Shown in pieces: positions 16,282-24,956 of a DNA stretch of 34,721 nucleotides. The translations under genes and the position numbers were made by a program. Origin of the DNA: an uncultured Prevotellaceae bacterium (GTDB lineage Bacteria > Bacteroidota > Bacteroidia > Bacteroidales > Bacteroidaceae). A model generated the notes under the pieces. It did not search any database. It was not told the origin of the DNA and saw only the letters and a program-made list of their open reading frames with translations. The stretch covers positions 1-34,721 of the forward strand of contig ONFE01000019.1 in NCBI GenBank assembly GCA_900316985.1, written 5' to 3'. How positions within the stretch are numbered: position 1 is the first letter of the stretch; the number at the start of each line of letters is the position of its first letter.

Positions 16282-17733
16282 ATGGATAATAGTGTTATGA
16301 AATCATTTTTTGTTAGCAAGGCCTGGTCTATGAAGGAGGGATTCCTCCTCGGAGGAGGCCTTGTCATAGTGGGATTGCTGTTGCAATGGCTGTTGGGTCC
16401 AGTGACCTGGGACGCCTTTGCATGGCCTGTCAATGGTATCGTTCTGGCAGCATTCCTGTTGCTGATAGCCGTACTCTTTCTACAGAGTAAGCGTGTGTAT
16501 GCCCTGACATTCTTGGGCAGCTATCAGGCGGCTGTCCCCGCATTATGCTATGCGGTGCTGTTAACGGTCATCATGGGCTTCGGACTGTATGAGATGCTGT
16601 CGTTCTGGCCCCTTGTACTCATCTACGTTTATGTCTCCATCATCTTAGGACTGGTGGTGCTGCGACAGCTAAGGACGTGGGCGGCCTCTCGTTTCTCCCT
16701 ACGTGCGTTCCGTGCCTCACTCTTGCTCCATCTGGGACTCTTTGTGGCCATGACGAGTGCTACGCTGGGTAGTGCCGACGTACAGCGACTGAAGATGCTG
16801 ACCGTGGTGGACAACCCTGAATGGAGGGCGCTGACCGCTGAGCAACAGGTGGTGGAGATGCCTTTCACCATCTCACTGAAGAAGTTTATCATGGAGACCT
16901 ATCCAGACGGAAAACCCAAGCGTTTTGCCTCGGAGATCGTCATCGCACCTCACGCCTCTCACCCCTCACCCCTCACCTCTAAGATAGAGGCTACGGTCGA
17001 TGTGAACAAGCCCATCAAGGTGGGTGGCTGGATGATTTATCAGTTTGACTACGATGCACAAAGGGGTACCGAGAGTCAGGTGTCGCTACTGGAACTGGTC
17101 AGCGACCCATGGCTGCCACTGGTCTATGCGGGCATCTATATGTTGCTGGCTGGTGCCGTACTGATGATGCTGCGCTCAATACCCTGGAAGAAGGTGTACC
17201 AACGTGCTCAGCAGCATCCTAAGCGGGCATTGTCGCTGCTGTTGCTGACCATAGCCTCCTTTGTCTGCATCCACCATTTTATGCCCATCCTCCATTCGAA
17301 TACGCTGGTGCCAGCCCTGCAAAGTCCTTGGTTTGTACCACATATCGTCGCATATATGTTTGCTTATACGCTGATGGCTACAGCAGCTATCAGCGCCATC
17401 TACCTGCTCATCAAGAAGTCTTCCTCCACGTTAGACAATCTCGTCTATGGCGGTCTTGCCTTTATGACCGTCGGCATGCTCTTTGGTGCCCTGTGGGCTA
17501 AGGAGGCTTGGGGACATTATTGGGCGTGGGACCCGAAGGAGACGTGGGCTGCCATCACCTGGTTTGCCTATCTGGTGTATGTCCACTACAGAAAAATACC
17601 CACACACAAGCCGAAGCTTGCACTGTGGGCATTACTCATCTCGTTTGTCTTGTTACAGATGTGTTGGTGGGGCATCAACTACCTGCCTTCTGCACAGAAG
17701 ACCAGTGTGCATACCTATAACAAAAGTGAGTAG
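16282..17733 (+). CDS. CcsB-CcsA-like cytochrome c biogenesis protein
   Basis: A 483-residue integral membrane protein. The N-terminal half resembles ResB/CcsB, ending in VNKPIKVGGWMIYQFDYD and then SDPWLPLVYAGIYMLLAG. The C-terminal half is CcsA-like, with the heme-handling Trp-rich motif WAKEAWGHYWAWDPKETW, a conserved His in PHIVAYMFAY, and a final His in TSVHTY. Such fused proteins export heme and attach it to periplasmic CxxCH motifs. It is shorter than most fused CcsBA proteins. Residues HASHPSPLTS, encoded at 16949-16980, are a translated CTCACCC repeat. The gap after the kinase cluster is 79 bp with no clear terminator, so read-through is possible. Confidence 0.85.
   Translation: MDNSVMKSFFVSKAWSMKEGFLLGGGLVIVGLLLQWLLGPVTWDAFAWPVNGIVLAAFLLLIAVLFLQSKRVYALTFLGSYQAAVPALCYAVLLTVIMGFGLYEMLSFWPLVLIYVYVSIILGLVVLRQLRTWAASRFSLRAFRASLLLHLGLFVAMTSATLGSADVQRLKMLTVVDNPEWRALTAEQQVVEMPFTISLKKFIMETYPDGKPKRFASEIVIAPHASHPSPLTSKIEATVDVNKPIKVGGWMIYQFDYDAQRGTESQVSLLELVSDPWLPLVYAGIYMLLAGAVLMMLRSIPWKKVYQRAQQHPKRALSLLLLTIASFVCIHHFMPILHSNTLVPALQSPWFVPHIVAYMFAYTLMATAAISAIYLLIKKSSSTLDNLVYGGLAFMTVGMLFGALWAKEAWGHYWAWDPKETWAAITWFAYLVYVHYRKIPTHKPKLALWALLISFVLLQMCWWGINYLPSAQKTSVHTYNKSE
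16949..16980. repeat. CTCACCC period-7 repeat inside the cytochrome c assembly gene
   Basis: CTCACGC, CT, CTCACCC (16958-16964), CTCACCC (16965-16971), CTCACCT (16972-16978). It is read in frame between IVIAP and KIEATVD. Confidence 0.8.
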
Positions 17734-17741
17734 GCAGCCTG

Positions 17742-20102
17742 CTAAAACTCTAATCGATACGCGATATTGGGGAAGGTCAGCGAGGTGAATTGGTCGACCA
17801 ACTCGTGCGTATGGATGTCGAAGGTCTGTCCTTGGAATGAGCGCATCTGCAGATACTCCAGGATGAAGTGGTGTGCACTATGGTGCTTGTTGATGGTGTA
17901 CTTCACGGAGAAGGCATAGCCTACGTTCATATTCATCTGCGCACTGAAGGGGTTCGCACCGTCCTGCGGAATTGTCCTGTCAGGACGTTGGGCCACTTCC
18001 TCATAGGTGGTACCGGCAACCATCGGTGTATAGCGATCGCCGCCCATCAGCGTGAGACGACCATTGATGCCGAAGACATTCTTGCGACTCTTGCCAACCA
18101 TCCACTCCTTACCGCCAAGGATATTGGTGATGTATCCTCTGTCGTGGCGTGTGTGATGCCACTCGCCCTGTGCATCGCGATACTCTGACTTGAAGAGCGT
18201 AGCCGTGAACATGCCATAGAGACCATCCTTCAGATAGCGCTCTAATGTCAGGTCGATACCGTAGTTTCTGCCAGCACCCTTGTTGACGAGTGCACGGTCC
18301 TGATAGAACAGGTTGTGGTTGATGACAGAATATGTGGTGCCCTGCTCTACGGGAACATCGAACAGCCACTGCCAGTAGGGCTCTATCTTCAGCATGGCAT
18401 TCTCTCCCAGACGCTGTGCAAAGGAGGCAGAGATATGGTGTGAGCGCGTCAGTCCGAGGTCTTTGTTGACATTGGGTTCTTGGCTGTTGGTATTGAGCAC
18501 GAAGTAGGTGTCGATAGCCTCTTTGCGACTGTTCATCGCATAGGCGATAGACAGTGTGCTCGATGCCGACGTCTTGTATTGGAAACTGATGCGGGGCTCT
18601 ACCAGTACTTGGTTGTTCAGGTTGAACCACATGACGTTAATACCTGCTACGGTCGATAGTCTCTGACTGAGTGCTATCTTGTGATTGGTGTAGAGGCGCG
18701 TCAGACCAGTACTGCCGTTCGATTCAAAGACACGATACAGCGGACCGCCTACCACCTTGATATAGTCCATCCAGGTGCAGAAGTCCATGTGTCGATGCTC
18801 GAAACCATTCTGCATGGTATAGCGCGACGAGAACTTGTGCTTGTGCTGGGTACTGATAATGACGTTCCACGACAGGCTGCGGCCCAGCATGTCGGGCATC
18901 TGCTGCATCTGTTCGTTATAGTCGTTGATACCCAGTTTCTGATAGGCGCCGGTGTAGGCGATGTTGGAGGTAAGTGTACCACCAGAGCGGAATCGGTAGG
19001 TGTGGGTCAGACCGCCTGCCCAACTCTTCTGGGTTGACCACGAGTCGTTAGAGTCCCACAGCGTCTTGCGGTCGGCAACGTCAGGTACGTCGTTCTCAAA
19101 ACGGTCGAAGAGTCCTGTGAACCACACGGCAAAGGTTCCTGCATGAGTGGTCGGCACATTCACCTTGAAACTCAGGTCCTGATAGTCGAGCGTTTCTTTC
19201 TCCATGTTGATGGCATGTAACTTCTTGGCAATCTCCAGGAAGCTATACCTATAATTAATAAGGTATGAGGCCTTGCTGTTCTTGGTCAGCGGCCCCTCTG
19301 AGGCGAAGTCGACGCCCAGCGTACCCACTTGAATGGCGTGCTCGTGCTTGGTGTTGTTACCTACGCGCATCTTCATATCGAAGGCTCCCGACAGTGCATT
19401 GCCATATTCTGCAGGCATGGCACCCGTCATGAAGTCGCTATTAGCCAGTACGGTACCGTTCAGCGAGGTGAAGACACCGCCGCCAGCCTCTGTGATGTCG
19501 GCAAAGTGATTGGGGTTGTTGACCTCGATGCCCTCTATACGCCATTGTAGCATCTGTGGTGAGTTACCATGAATAGAGATGCCGTTGGTGGCACCACCCG
19601 TAGCGACACCTGCAAACATGGAAGCCGTACGTGCGGGATCGGCCATACCGCCAGCATAGCGGGTAGCCTCTTCTACACTGAACATACGCGCACCCACCTG
19701 TGCCATCTCGTTTAGGGGTTGTTGTTTGTTGACACGCGGTTTGATGACGACCTCCTGCAGATTTGTGAGGCTCTCTGTCATCTTCAGGTTGAGCACCAAC
19801 TCCTTACCCGATGTCACTAACTGCTCCTTCAGCAGTACGGGTTCATAACCGATATAGGTGGCTCGGACGGAGTGACGTCCCACGGGTACATGCTGAATCA
19901 CAAAGTTACCGTCTATGTCAGAGACGGTAGCCATCGTTGTTCCATTCTCTACGGTAATCGTCACACCAATCATCGGCTCACCAGAAGCGACGTCACATAC
20001 TTGTCCTCTAATGGTCTGATCGGCGGTGGTTGTCTGTGCCCTCATCATCGAGGGGAGTAGCAGCATCATCGTTACAGCTGCTCCTAAATACATTCTTTTC
20101 AT
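17742..20102 (-). CDS. TonB-dependent receptor with carboxypeptidase-like N-terminal domain
   Basis: A 786-residue outer-membrane receptor. It has a signal peptide (about 1-22, MMRAQ), a carboxypeptidase-regulatory-like domain (about 30-115, TIRGQVCDVASGEPMIGV), a plug domain (about 125-250, with ISIHGNSPQMLQWRIEGIEV) and a beta-barrel ending in FPNIAYRLEF with the usual C-terminal Phe. The substrate cannot be read from the sequence. It has its own promoter. Two small lipoprotein genes and a second receptor lie upstream on the same strand, perhaps one functional locus. Confidence 0.9.
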   Translation of the reverse strand: MKRMYLGAAVTMMLLLPSMMRAQTTTADQTIRGQVCDVASGEPMIGVTITVENGTTMATVSDIDGNFVIQHVPVGRHSVRATYIGYEPVLLKEQLVTSGKELVLNLKMTESLTNLQEVVIKPRVNKQQPLNEMAQVGARMFSVEEATRYAGGMADPARTASMFAGVATGGATNGISIHGNSPQMLQWRIEGIEVNNPNHFADITEAGGGVFTSLNGTVLANSDFMTGAMPAEYGNALSGAFDMKMRVGNNTKHEHAIQVGTLGVDFASEGPLTKNSKASYLINYRYSFLEIAKKLHAINMEKETLDYQDLSFKVNVPTTHAGTFAVWFTGLFDRFENDVPDVADRKTLWDSNDSWSTQKSWAGGLTHTYRFRSGGTLTSNIAYTGAYQKLGINDYNEQMQQMPDMLGRSLSWNVIISTQHKHKFSSRYTMQNGFEHRHMDFCTWMDYIKVVGGPLYRVFESNGSTGLTRLYTNHKIALSQRLSTVAGINVMWFNLNNQVLVEPRISFQYKTSASSTLSIAYAMNSRKEAIDTYFVLNTNSQEPNVNKDLGLTRSHHISASFAQRLGENAMLKIEPYWQWLFDVPVEQGTTYSVINHNLFYQDRALVNKGAGRNYGIDLTLERYLKDGLYGMFTATLFKSEYRDAQGEWHHTRHDRGYITNILGGKEWMVGKSRKNVFGINGRLTLMGGDRYTPMVAGTTYEEVAQRPDRTIPQDGANPFSAQMNMNVGYAFSVKYTINKHHSAHHFILEYLQMRSFQGQTFDIHTHELVDQFTSLTFPNIAYRLEF

Positions 20103-20136
20103 CTTTTACTTGTTGCGTTCATTGTTTTTGACGCAG

Positions 20137-20168
20137 CAAAGTTACAGATAGTTGCAGCATCCTGCAAA
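20137..20168 (-). promoter_or_regulatory. Promoter of the receptor gene at 17742-20102
   Basis: On the minus strand, TTTG (20165-20168), a 20-bp spacer and TAACTTTG (20137-20144). Confidence 0.75.
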
Positions 20169-20239
20169 TTTCTGGGATAATCTGCACATATATGTGATGA
20201 ATGGGTGGCCTCAGTGACCACCCATTCCCTTTTTTTCTG

Positions 20240-20713
20240 CTATTCCACTATCTTGATAGCGACTGCATGGAGTTGCTGCCAACCGGCACGATCGGTCAGG
20301 CGCACCATGAAGTGGTAGTCGCCAGGATCAATGTCTGCAGGTATCTGGATGTCATGGTGGGCATCATAGCTGCGCAAGCCTGCAGGAATCGTGAAGTCGT
20401 GGTTGTAGATCCACGGATTCTGTGGCTGCTTCTGTGCATCCATCGGACAGTCGGTAGCTGTGGTGCTGTGGGTGTGGTGATCGAAATTGTTGTGAATCTC
20501 GATGTTGTAGGCACCCAACTCCTGGTCGTCCAGCATCAGGTAATGAAAGGGGATGACCTCGCCACGGTGATACTGCTGACAGTCTATGGGGTTGGCAGTA
20601 ATGCCTTGGTCGCTGATGGCGGGCTGTTGCATGTCTCGCTGCTCGTCATCGTCGCTGCCACATGCAGTCAGTGCACACAGCAGCAAGATAGCATAAATGG
20701 AATTTCTAATCAT
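20240..20713 (-). CDS. DUF4625-type lipoprotein
   Basis: A 157-residue lipoprotein with signal peptide and lipobox LTACG (Cys near residue 18), so it is likely anchored in a membrane facing the periplasm or surface. The mature part is one beta-rich domain with a histidine cluster, IEIHNNFDHHTHS, typical of DUF4625, and a closing YHFMVRLTDRAGW. The His-rich loop could bind a metal ion, but this is inference. It sits 11 bp after a second small lipoprotein gene and downstream of a TonB receptor. Confidence 0.75.
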   Translation of the reverse strand: MIRNSIYAILLLCALTACGSDDDEQRDMQQPAISDQGITANPIDCQQYHRGEVIPFHYLMLDDQELGAYNIEIHNNFDHHTHSTTATDCPMDAQKQPQNPWIYNHDFTIPAGLRSYDAHHDIQIPADIDPGDYHFMVRLTDRAGWQQLHAVAIKIVE

Positions 20714-20724
20714 ATCAAATGGTT

Positions 20725-21159
20725 TTATTCTTCTTCGTCTTCGTCGTCATCCTCTTCGGCAGTGATGTCTTTCTTGGCGGTGACTGACTGTCCCTCAGCA
20801 TCGGTGACAGACATCTTGAGTACGTCGCCTTCCTCGACATTTTTGCCTGCGATGTCAACATGTACGTGGAATCCGTCTATGTTGAGCACGCCGATGTACT
20901 TGTTGTCAGTGACAGGATAGGCCACCTTGGCAGTACCGTCCTTGCCTGTGATGACCAGCTGGATAGCCGCTGTACGGCCAGGGGCTGTGACGTCGGCCTG
21001 TACGCAGAGGATGTCGCCCTCGATATTAGCCTCGTGGATGGTAATCTGTGGTGCGGGCTTGTTGGTGCTATCGTCGTCATCGTTGCCGCAAGCGGTGAAA
21101 CTCATTGTTACTATGGTCATGAGAGCCATCATCAGGCTCATTTTGATAATCTTTTTCAT
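20725..21159 (-). CDS. Small lipoprotein with acidic tail, DUF4625-like
   Basis: A 144-residue lipoprotein with lipobox FTACG (Cys near residue 24) followed by an Asp run. The mature domain has a beta-rich pattern with DGFHVHVDIAGK and VTDAEGQS, weakly similar to the neighbouring DUF4625 protein. It ends in an almost purely acidic tail (AEEDDDEDEEE). The acidic and His-containing segments fit cation binding but do not prove it. It is likely cotranscribed with the next lipoprotein gene. Confidence 0.7.
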   Translation of the reverse strand: MKKIIKMSLMMALMTIVTMSFTACGNDDDDSTNKPAPQITIHEANIEGDILCVQADVTAPGRTAAIQLVITGKDGTAKVAYPVTDNKYIGVLNIDGFHVHVDIAGKNVEEGDVLKMSVTDAEGQSVTAKKDITAEEDDDEDEEE

Positions 21160-21178
21160 TGTTATTGTTTTAATTTGT

Positions 21179-21199
21179 CATTTATTATTTATCATTTAG
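21179..21199. repeat. CATTTAT period-7 repeat
   Basis: CATTTAT, TATTTAT, CATTTAG in tandem in the 47-bp gap between the second receptor and the acidic-tail lipoprotein gene. Confidence 0.6.
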
Positions 21200-21206
21200 C
21201 GAAGCG

Positions 21207-23348
21207 CTAAAATTCCAGTCCTACCATCAGCGAGACGTTACGCCCTGGTTCGGGTACGTCAATCAGACGGTAGTAGCTGGTGTGATCGTAATATTTTTTG
21301 TTGAGCAGGTTGTCGGCATGCAACGCGATATTCAACTTTGAACTTTGAACTTTGAGCTTTGAGCTTTTGGGTCGTAGAGGTATCTGCTTGCCTGCCGAGA
21401 GATTGAGCGTCCAGTGGCCGTCGGTAGTCTTCTCTGGTGGCACAATTTCGTGCTGTGCACCCACGATGTGGGCATTCAGACTGACGAAGGTGTTGCCATG
21501 CCACTGGAACGAGTATTTAATGCCTGCATCCGCTGACCATGGAGTGCTGAAAGGTAGCGTGTAGCCCTTCTTGTCGCCTGAGAGCTGTTCCGCATAGAGG
21601 TATTCGCCCTTCAGCTCAGCCTCCCAATGAGGGTCGATGACCCATGTGGCCTGTGCCTCGACACCATAGCGCAACACACGCGCCTGGGTGTAGTTGTAGA
21701 GTTGCAGACCCTCCACATATTCGGCCGTAGGATTCAGGTAGATGTAGTTGGGGAAGTAGTTGACGTAAGGGTCCACCTGCACGCACACCACGTCGTTGTC
21801 CCAATGGATGCCCATGTCCAACTGGTAGCTCTCCTCTGGGTCGAGACTGGCATTGCCACGCTCGTAGCGGAAGATGTGGTAGTTCACACCGTCGGCACCC
21901 AACTCCTTAGGAATAGGTACGCGGAAGCTCTTGCCTACATTGGCCTTGAGTACCCAGTGGCCTACGGCATAGTTGATGCCTGCCGACCAGGTGGCACTGG
22001 TAAAGCTACGGTCGATGTCTGCCGAACGCTCCTTATAGACGGAGACGCCATTGCTGATAGGCGTGGTGAACCAGTCATGATAGCTGCTGATGTGCGTGTT
22101 GGCATAGTCCAAGCGTACGCCTGCATTCACCTTCAGCGCCTCGCTCAGCGTATAGCGATCCATGGCATAGACACCCACGCTGGCCGTCTCGAAGTCGGGG
22201 ATGATAAAGCCCCAACCGCCACGACGGTTATGCTGATATTCTGCATTGACACCTGCACTCAGCTCATGGCGACTGCCTATGGAGAAGTGCAGCGCGACGT
22301 TACCAGTCAGCGTATTCTTCACAAAGCGACGCTCCAGTGTGCCGTCGGGTTTGGGCATGTAGCCGTGACTGACGGGTTCGCTCAACTCCTCGCGGTGGTT
22401 GTTCTGCCAGGCAAGGTTAGCCTCCATGCGTAGACGCTCGCCCTGCCACGAGGTGTGGCTGAGCACCTTCAGGTGGTTCACCCACTGATAGGGCAGGTCG
22501 ATGTCGCGACGGGAGTGGTCGTAGTCGATGTCAGACAAGCGTACCTCCAATCCGTGGGCATTGGCAAAGAATCCACTCTTCGAGTAGCTGTCTGAGATGC
22601 GCAGGTCAGTATGGAAGCGATAGCCTGCATAGCCTAACACCACGCTACCGTCGCGCTCACAGCCAGCGGTGTTGCGCAGACGCTGGTCCTTCAGGCGAAT
22701 CCAATAGGAATAGTACTGGATGCTGTCTGTAGGCACCCGATAGTCGGCATAGTCTATCAGCGTGGCACCCACACGAAAGAACCAGTTGCCACTGCGTCCT
22801 GCCAACTTCGCTGTCACACCCATCTGTTCGTTGTTGGAACGGCCAAAGAGCTGGATGCTGCCACTCAGCGGTTCGGTGGGCACATGGTTGGTGTAGAGAC
22901 TCAACACGCCACCGATGGCATCCGAGCCATAGAGTAGGGCAGCAGGACCCTTGATGACCTCGGCACGATCCACGGCAAACTGGTCTATCTCCAGTCCGTG
23001 GTCATCGCCCCACTGTTGGCCTTCGTGCTTGATGCCGTCCTCACTGACCACCATGCGGTTGTAGCCCAAGCCACGAATCGTTGGCTTCGACTGTCCTGAA
23101 CCGATGGCCATTGCCTTGACACCAGGAATACCCTCTAAGGTTTGCATCAGCGACCCAGAGAAGTGCTGCTGCAGGTAGTCGTGACTGACCTGTACGGCCG
23201 ACTGCGACGTTCGCATCTGGAAGTCGCGCTGTCGCTGTCCACTCACCGTCACACCTTGTAAGACGACCGTTGTGTCGTCGGGTGCTACATCAGCATGGCC
23301 ACCCGCCAACAGAGCTGTCAGCGCCGTAGCCAGAATGGATAATGTCAT
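21207..23348 (-). CDS. TonB-dependent receptor, possibly for metal or metal chelate
   Basis: A 713-residue receptor with a short signal sequence (MTLSILATALTALLAGGHA). The plug domain (about 35-155) includes TLEGIPGVKAMAIGSGQS, IRGLGYNRMVVSEDGIKHEGQQW and AEVIKGPAALLYGSDAIGGV; the barrel ends in NVSLMVGLEF. It lacks the carboxypeptidase-like domain. The plug resembles classic siderophore, vitamin B12 or zinc receptors. A His/Cys-rich protein gene lies upstream and His-bearing lipoproteins lie downstream, which favours a metal substrate by context only. The stretch SKLKVQSSKLN near the C-terminus is translated from a period-7 repeat at 21334-21368. Confidence 0.9.
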   Translation of the reverse strand: MTLSILATALTALLAGGHADVAPDDTTVVLQGVTVSGQRQRDFQMRTSQSAVQVSHDYLQQHFSGSLMQTLEGIPGVKAMAIGSGQSKPTIRGLGYNRMVVSEDGIKHEGQQWGDDHGLEIDQFAVDRAEVIKGPAALLYGSDAIGGVLSLYTNHVPTEPLSGSIQLFGRSNNEQMGVTAKLAGRSGNWFFRVGATLIDYADYRVPTDSIQYYSYWIRLKDQRLRNTAGCERDGSVVLGYAGYRFHTDLRISDSYSKSGFFANAHGLEVRLSDIDYDHSRRDIDLPYQWVNHLKVLSHTSWQGERLRMEANLAWQNNHREELSEPVSHGYMPKPDGTLERRFVKNTLTGNVALHFSIGSRHELSAGVNAEYQHNRRGGWGFIIPDFETASVGVYAMDRYTLSEALKVNAGVRLDYANTHISSYHDWFTTPISNGVSVYKERSADIDRSFTSATWSAGINYAVGHWVLKANVGKSFRVPIPKELGADGVNYHIFRYERGNASLDPEESYQLDMGIHWDNDVVCVQVDPYVNYFPNYIYLNPTAEYVEGLQLYNYTQARVLRYGVEAQATWVIDPHWEAELKGEYLYAEQLSGDKKGYTLPFSTPWSADAGIKYSFQWHGNTFVSLNAHIVGAQHEIVPPEKTTDGHWTLNLSAGKQIPLRPKSSKLKVQSSKLNIALHADNLLNKKYYDHTSYYRLIDVPEPGRNVSLMVGLEF
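21334..21368. repeat. AACTTTG period-7 repeat inside the receptor gene
   Basis: Five consecutive 7-bp units: AACTTTG three times, then AGCTTTG and AGCTTTT. They are read in frame on the minus strand, just before the conserved barrel strand IALHADNLLNKKYYD. Confidence 0.85.
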
Positions 23349-23421
23349 GATTATTGCTCCATTTTGATGGTTAATACGTAACTACTGCCGACATCCTCTG
23401 TGGATGCCAGCTTCCCTCTTG

Positions 23422-23775
23422 CTAAATGGAGAAAGCAGGGGGCGCACGCAGACCCACGATGCCATGATAGGCGACGCTGACATGGCATTGCTGGGCATTG
23501 ATACGACTGTTGACGCTTTTCCGCGCAGCTATCAAGCTGACACAGGCAACAGCCACAAATGAGAGGGTCAGAAACTGACATAGCACACAGTCGTGCGTCC
23601 ATGATGCCATCTGCGTCAGGTGGCCATGACAACAGTTGTGAACGCAGTCGGTACATTCCGTCTTTGCGGTTCCCATGCTGTCTTCATGCACGTGAAGCGA
23701 CGTCATCAGGAGCATTGGCACAAACACGGCCAATAGCAACCATGAGGCAATATGTCGTCTGTTTCCTAGTTTCAC
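23422..23775 (-). CDS. His/Cys-rich small membrane protein
   Basis: A 117-residue protein with a hydrophobic N-terminus (WLLLAVFVPMLLMTS), a polar segment rich in possible metal ligands (LHVHEDS, CTDCVHNCCHGH, WTHDCVLCQF), and a second hydrophobic segment (LSFVAVACVSLIAA). It loosely resembles DUF2946-type proteins found beside metal-linked TonB receptors; no function can be named. The gene is 73 bp upstream of the TonB receptor on the same strand and likely shares its transcript. Confidence 0.65.
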   Translation of the reverse strand: MKLGNRRHIASWLLLAVFVPMLLMTSLHVHEDSMGTAKTECTDCVHNCCHGHLTQMASWTHDCVLCQFLTLSFVAVACVSLIAARKSVNSRINAQQCHVSVAYHGIVGLRAPPAFSI

Positions 23776-23838
23776 ACCTAATTAATTATATCTTCAAGTG
23801 GTTTATCTCTTCTTGTAAACGTAGCAGGAATTTGGCTG

Positions 23839-23846
23839 CAAAGGTA
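23839..23846 (-). promoter_or_regulatory. Probable -7 element of the His/Cys-rich gene
   Basis: TACCTTTG on the minus strand, about 63 bp before the ATG. No clear TTG lies at the right distance upstream. The rest of the gap 23776-24067 is AT-rich and holds no gene. Confidence 0.5.
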
Positions 23847-23991
23847 ATCATTTTTTCTGGATACTTCTATCATTCTTGGAAAAGATTATCATGTTTTGCT
23901 ATATTTTCTGAAAATACATCAAACAAATACCTACTTATGATTAATCCTTTTTTGAAAGTCTTTGAAGGTTCTGGCAAAATAAAAGCCTTAC

Positions 23992-24033
23992 TTTTGAGTA
24001 TTGCACGGCATGTGGATTCACTGTACCTTTGCA
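23992..24033 (+). promoter_or_regulatory. Flavodoxin promoter with shared upstream element
   Basis: TTG (24001-24003), a 20-bp spacer and TACCTTTG (24024-24031). TTTTGAGTATTGCA (23992-24005) and TGTACCTTTGCA (24022-24033) recur with identical 16-bp spacing at 26933-26974. Confidence 0.8.
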
Positions 24034-24067
24034 CCCAGAATTTTTAGCCATTTAAAAAGAAGATAAA

Positions 24068-24562
24068 ATGAACGCAACGATTGTCGTATTTGGTTCCTCG
24101 ACAGGAACATGCGAGGCTATCGCAGAGAAGATAGCCCAGAAGTTAGGTTGTGAGGCTATTGACGTACAGAACCTCACCGCCGACGTAGTGAATAACAACC
24201 AGAATCTGATTCTCGGCACCTCCACTTGGGGCGCTGGCGAATTGCAGGACGACTGGTACGACGGCCTGAAGGTATTGCAGGGCGCCGACCTCTCTGGCAA
24301 GACCATCGCCCTCTTCGGCTGTGGCGACTGCGAGTCGTATGGCGACACCTTTGTGGGCGGTATCGGCGAGTTGTTCAATGCTCTCAAGACCAGTGGCGCT
24401 ACCTTCGTAGGAGCCGTAGATATCGATGGTTACACCTTTGGTGACTCTGAGGCCGTAGTAGACGGCAAATTCGTAGGTCTGCCCCTCGACGACGTGAACG
24501 AGGACGACAAGACCGATGCACGTATCGAAGCATGGATAGCAGCTATTTCCCCTAACCTTTAA
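24068..24562 (+). CDS. fldA: Flavodoxin
   Basis: A 164-residue long-chain flavodoxin, a cytoplasmic one-electron carrier that can replace ferredoxin. The FMN phosphate loop is FGSSTGTCEA (residues 8-17). The two isoalloxazine loops are STWGAGELQDDWYDG and FGCGDCESYGDTF. The sequence ends AWIAAISPNL. It heads a compact group with a DUF2023 gene (12 bp later) and a putative ECF S component. Its promoter shares a 14-bp element with that of a broken TonB receptor, so iron-responsive control is plausible but inferred. Confidence 0.95.
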   Translation: MNATIVVFGSSTGTCEAIAEKIAQKLGCEAIDVQNLTADVVNNNQNLILGTSTWGAGELQDDWYDGLKVLQGADLSGKTIALFGCGDCESYGDTFVGGIGELFNALKTSGATFVGAVDIDGYTFGDSEAVVDGKFVGLPLDDVNEDDKTDARIEAWIAAISPNL

Positions 24563-24574
24563 AAACAATATTGT

Positions 24575-24955
24575 ATGATGCAGCGGACAACGGAACTTCA
24601 GACGAACCAGACGGTGTTACCTTCAGAGATACGCGTGCTGATGAATCATATATACGAATATAAGAAAGGTGTACGCAGGATGATACTCTTCACCTGCAAT
24701 CGCCGTTTCGAGCAGCAAGCATGTCGTCGCCTGTGCAACCAGTCGATAGACTACGTACTGCAGCCCGCAGGCAAGGATAACGTCAATGTGTACTTTGGCC
24801 GCCGCGAGTGTCTCGATGCCATCCGCCTGTTCGTCACCCGTCCGCTCAACGAGCTGTCGCCCGAGGAGGATTTCATCCTCGGCGCCATGCTCGGCTACGA
24901 TATCTGTGCACAGTGTGAGCGCTATTGTGAACGTTGTAAAAGAAGAAAGTCGTAA
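24575..24955 (+). CDS. DUF2023 family protein
   Basis: A 126-residue protein with NHIYEYKKGVRRMILFTC, NVNVYFGRRECLDAI, and LSPEEDFILGAMLGYDICAQCERYC, the features of DUF2023. Family function is unknown to me, but members often sit next to flavodoxin genes, as here. The C-terminal cysteines (C-A-Q-C-x-x-Y-C-x-x-C) could bind a metal or be redox active. Two adjacent ATG codons (24575 and 24578) are possible starts. Confidence 0.8.
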   Translation: MMQRTTELQTNQTVLPSEIRVLMNHIYEYKKGVRRMILFTCNRRFEQQACRRLCNQSIDYVLQPAGKDNVNVYFGRRECLDAIRLFVTRPLNELSPEEDFILGAMLGYDICAQCERYCERCKRRKS

Positions 24956-24956
24956 A

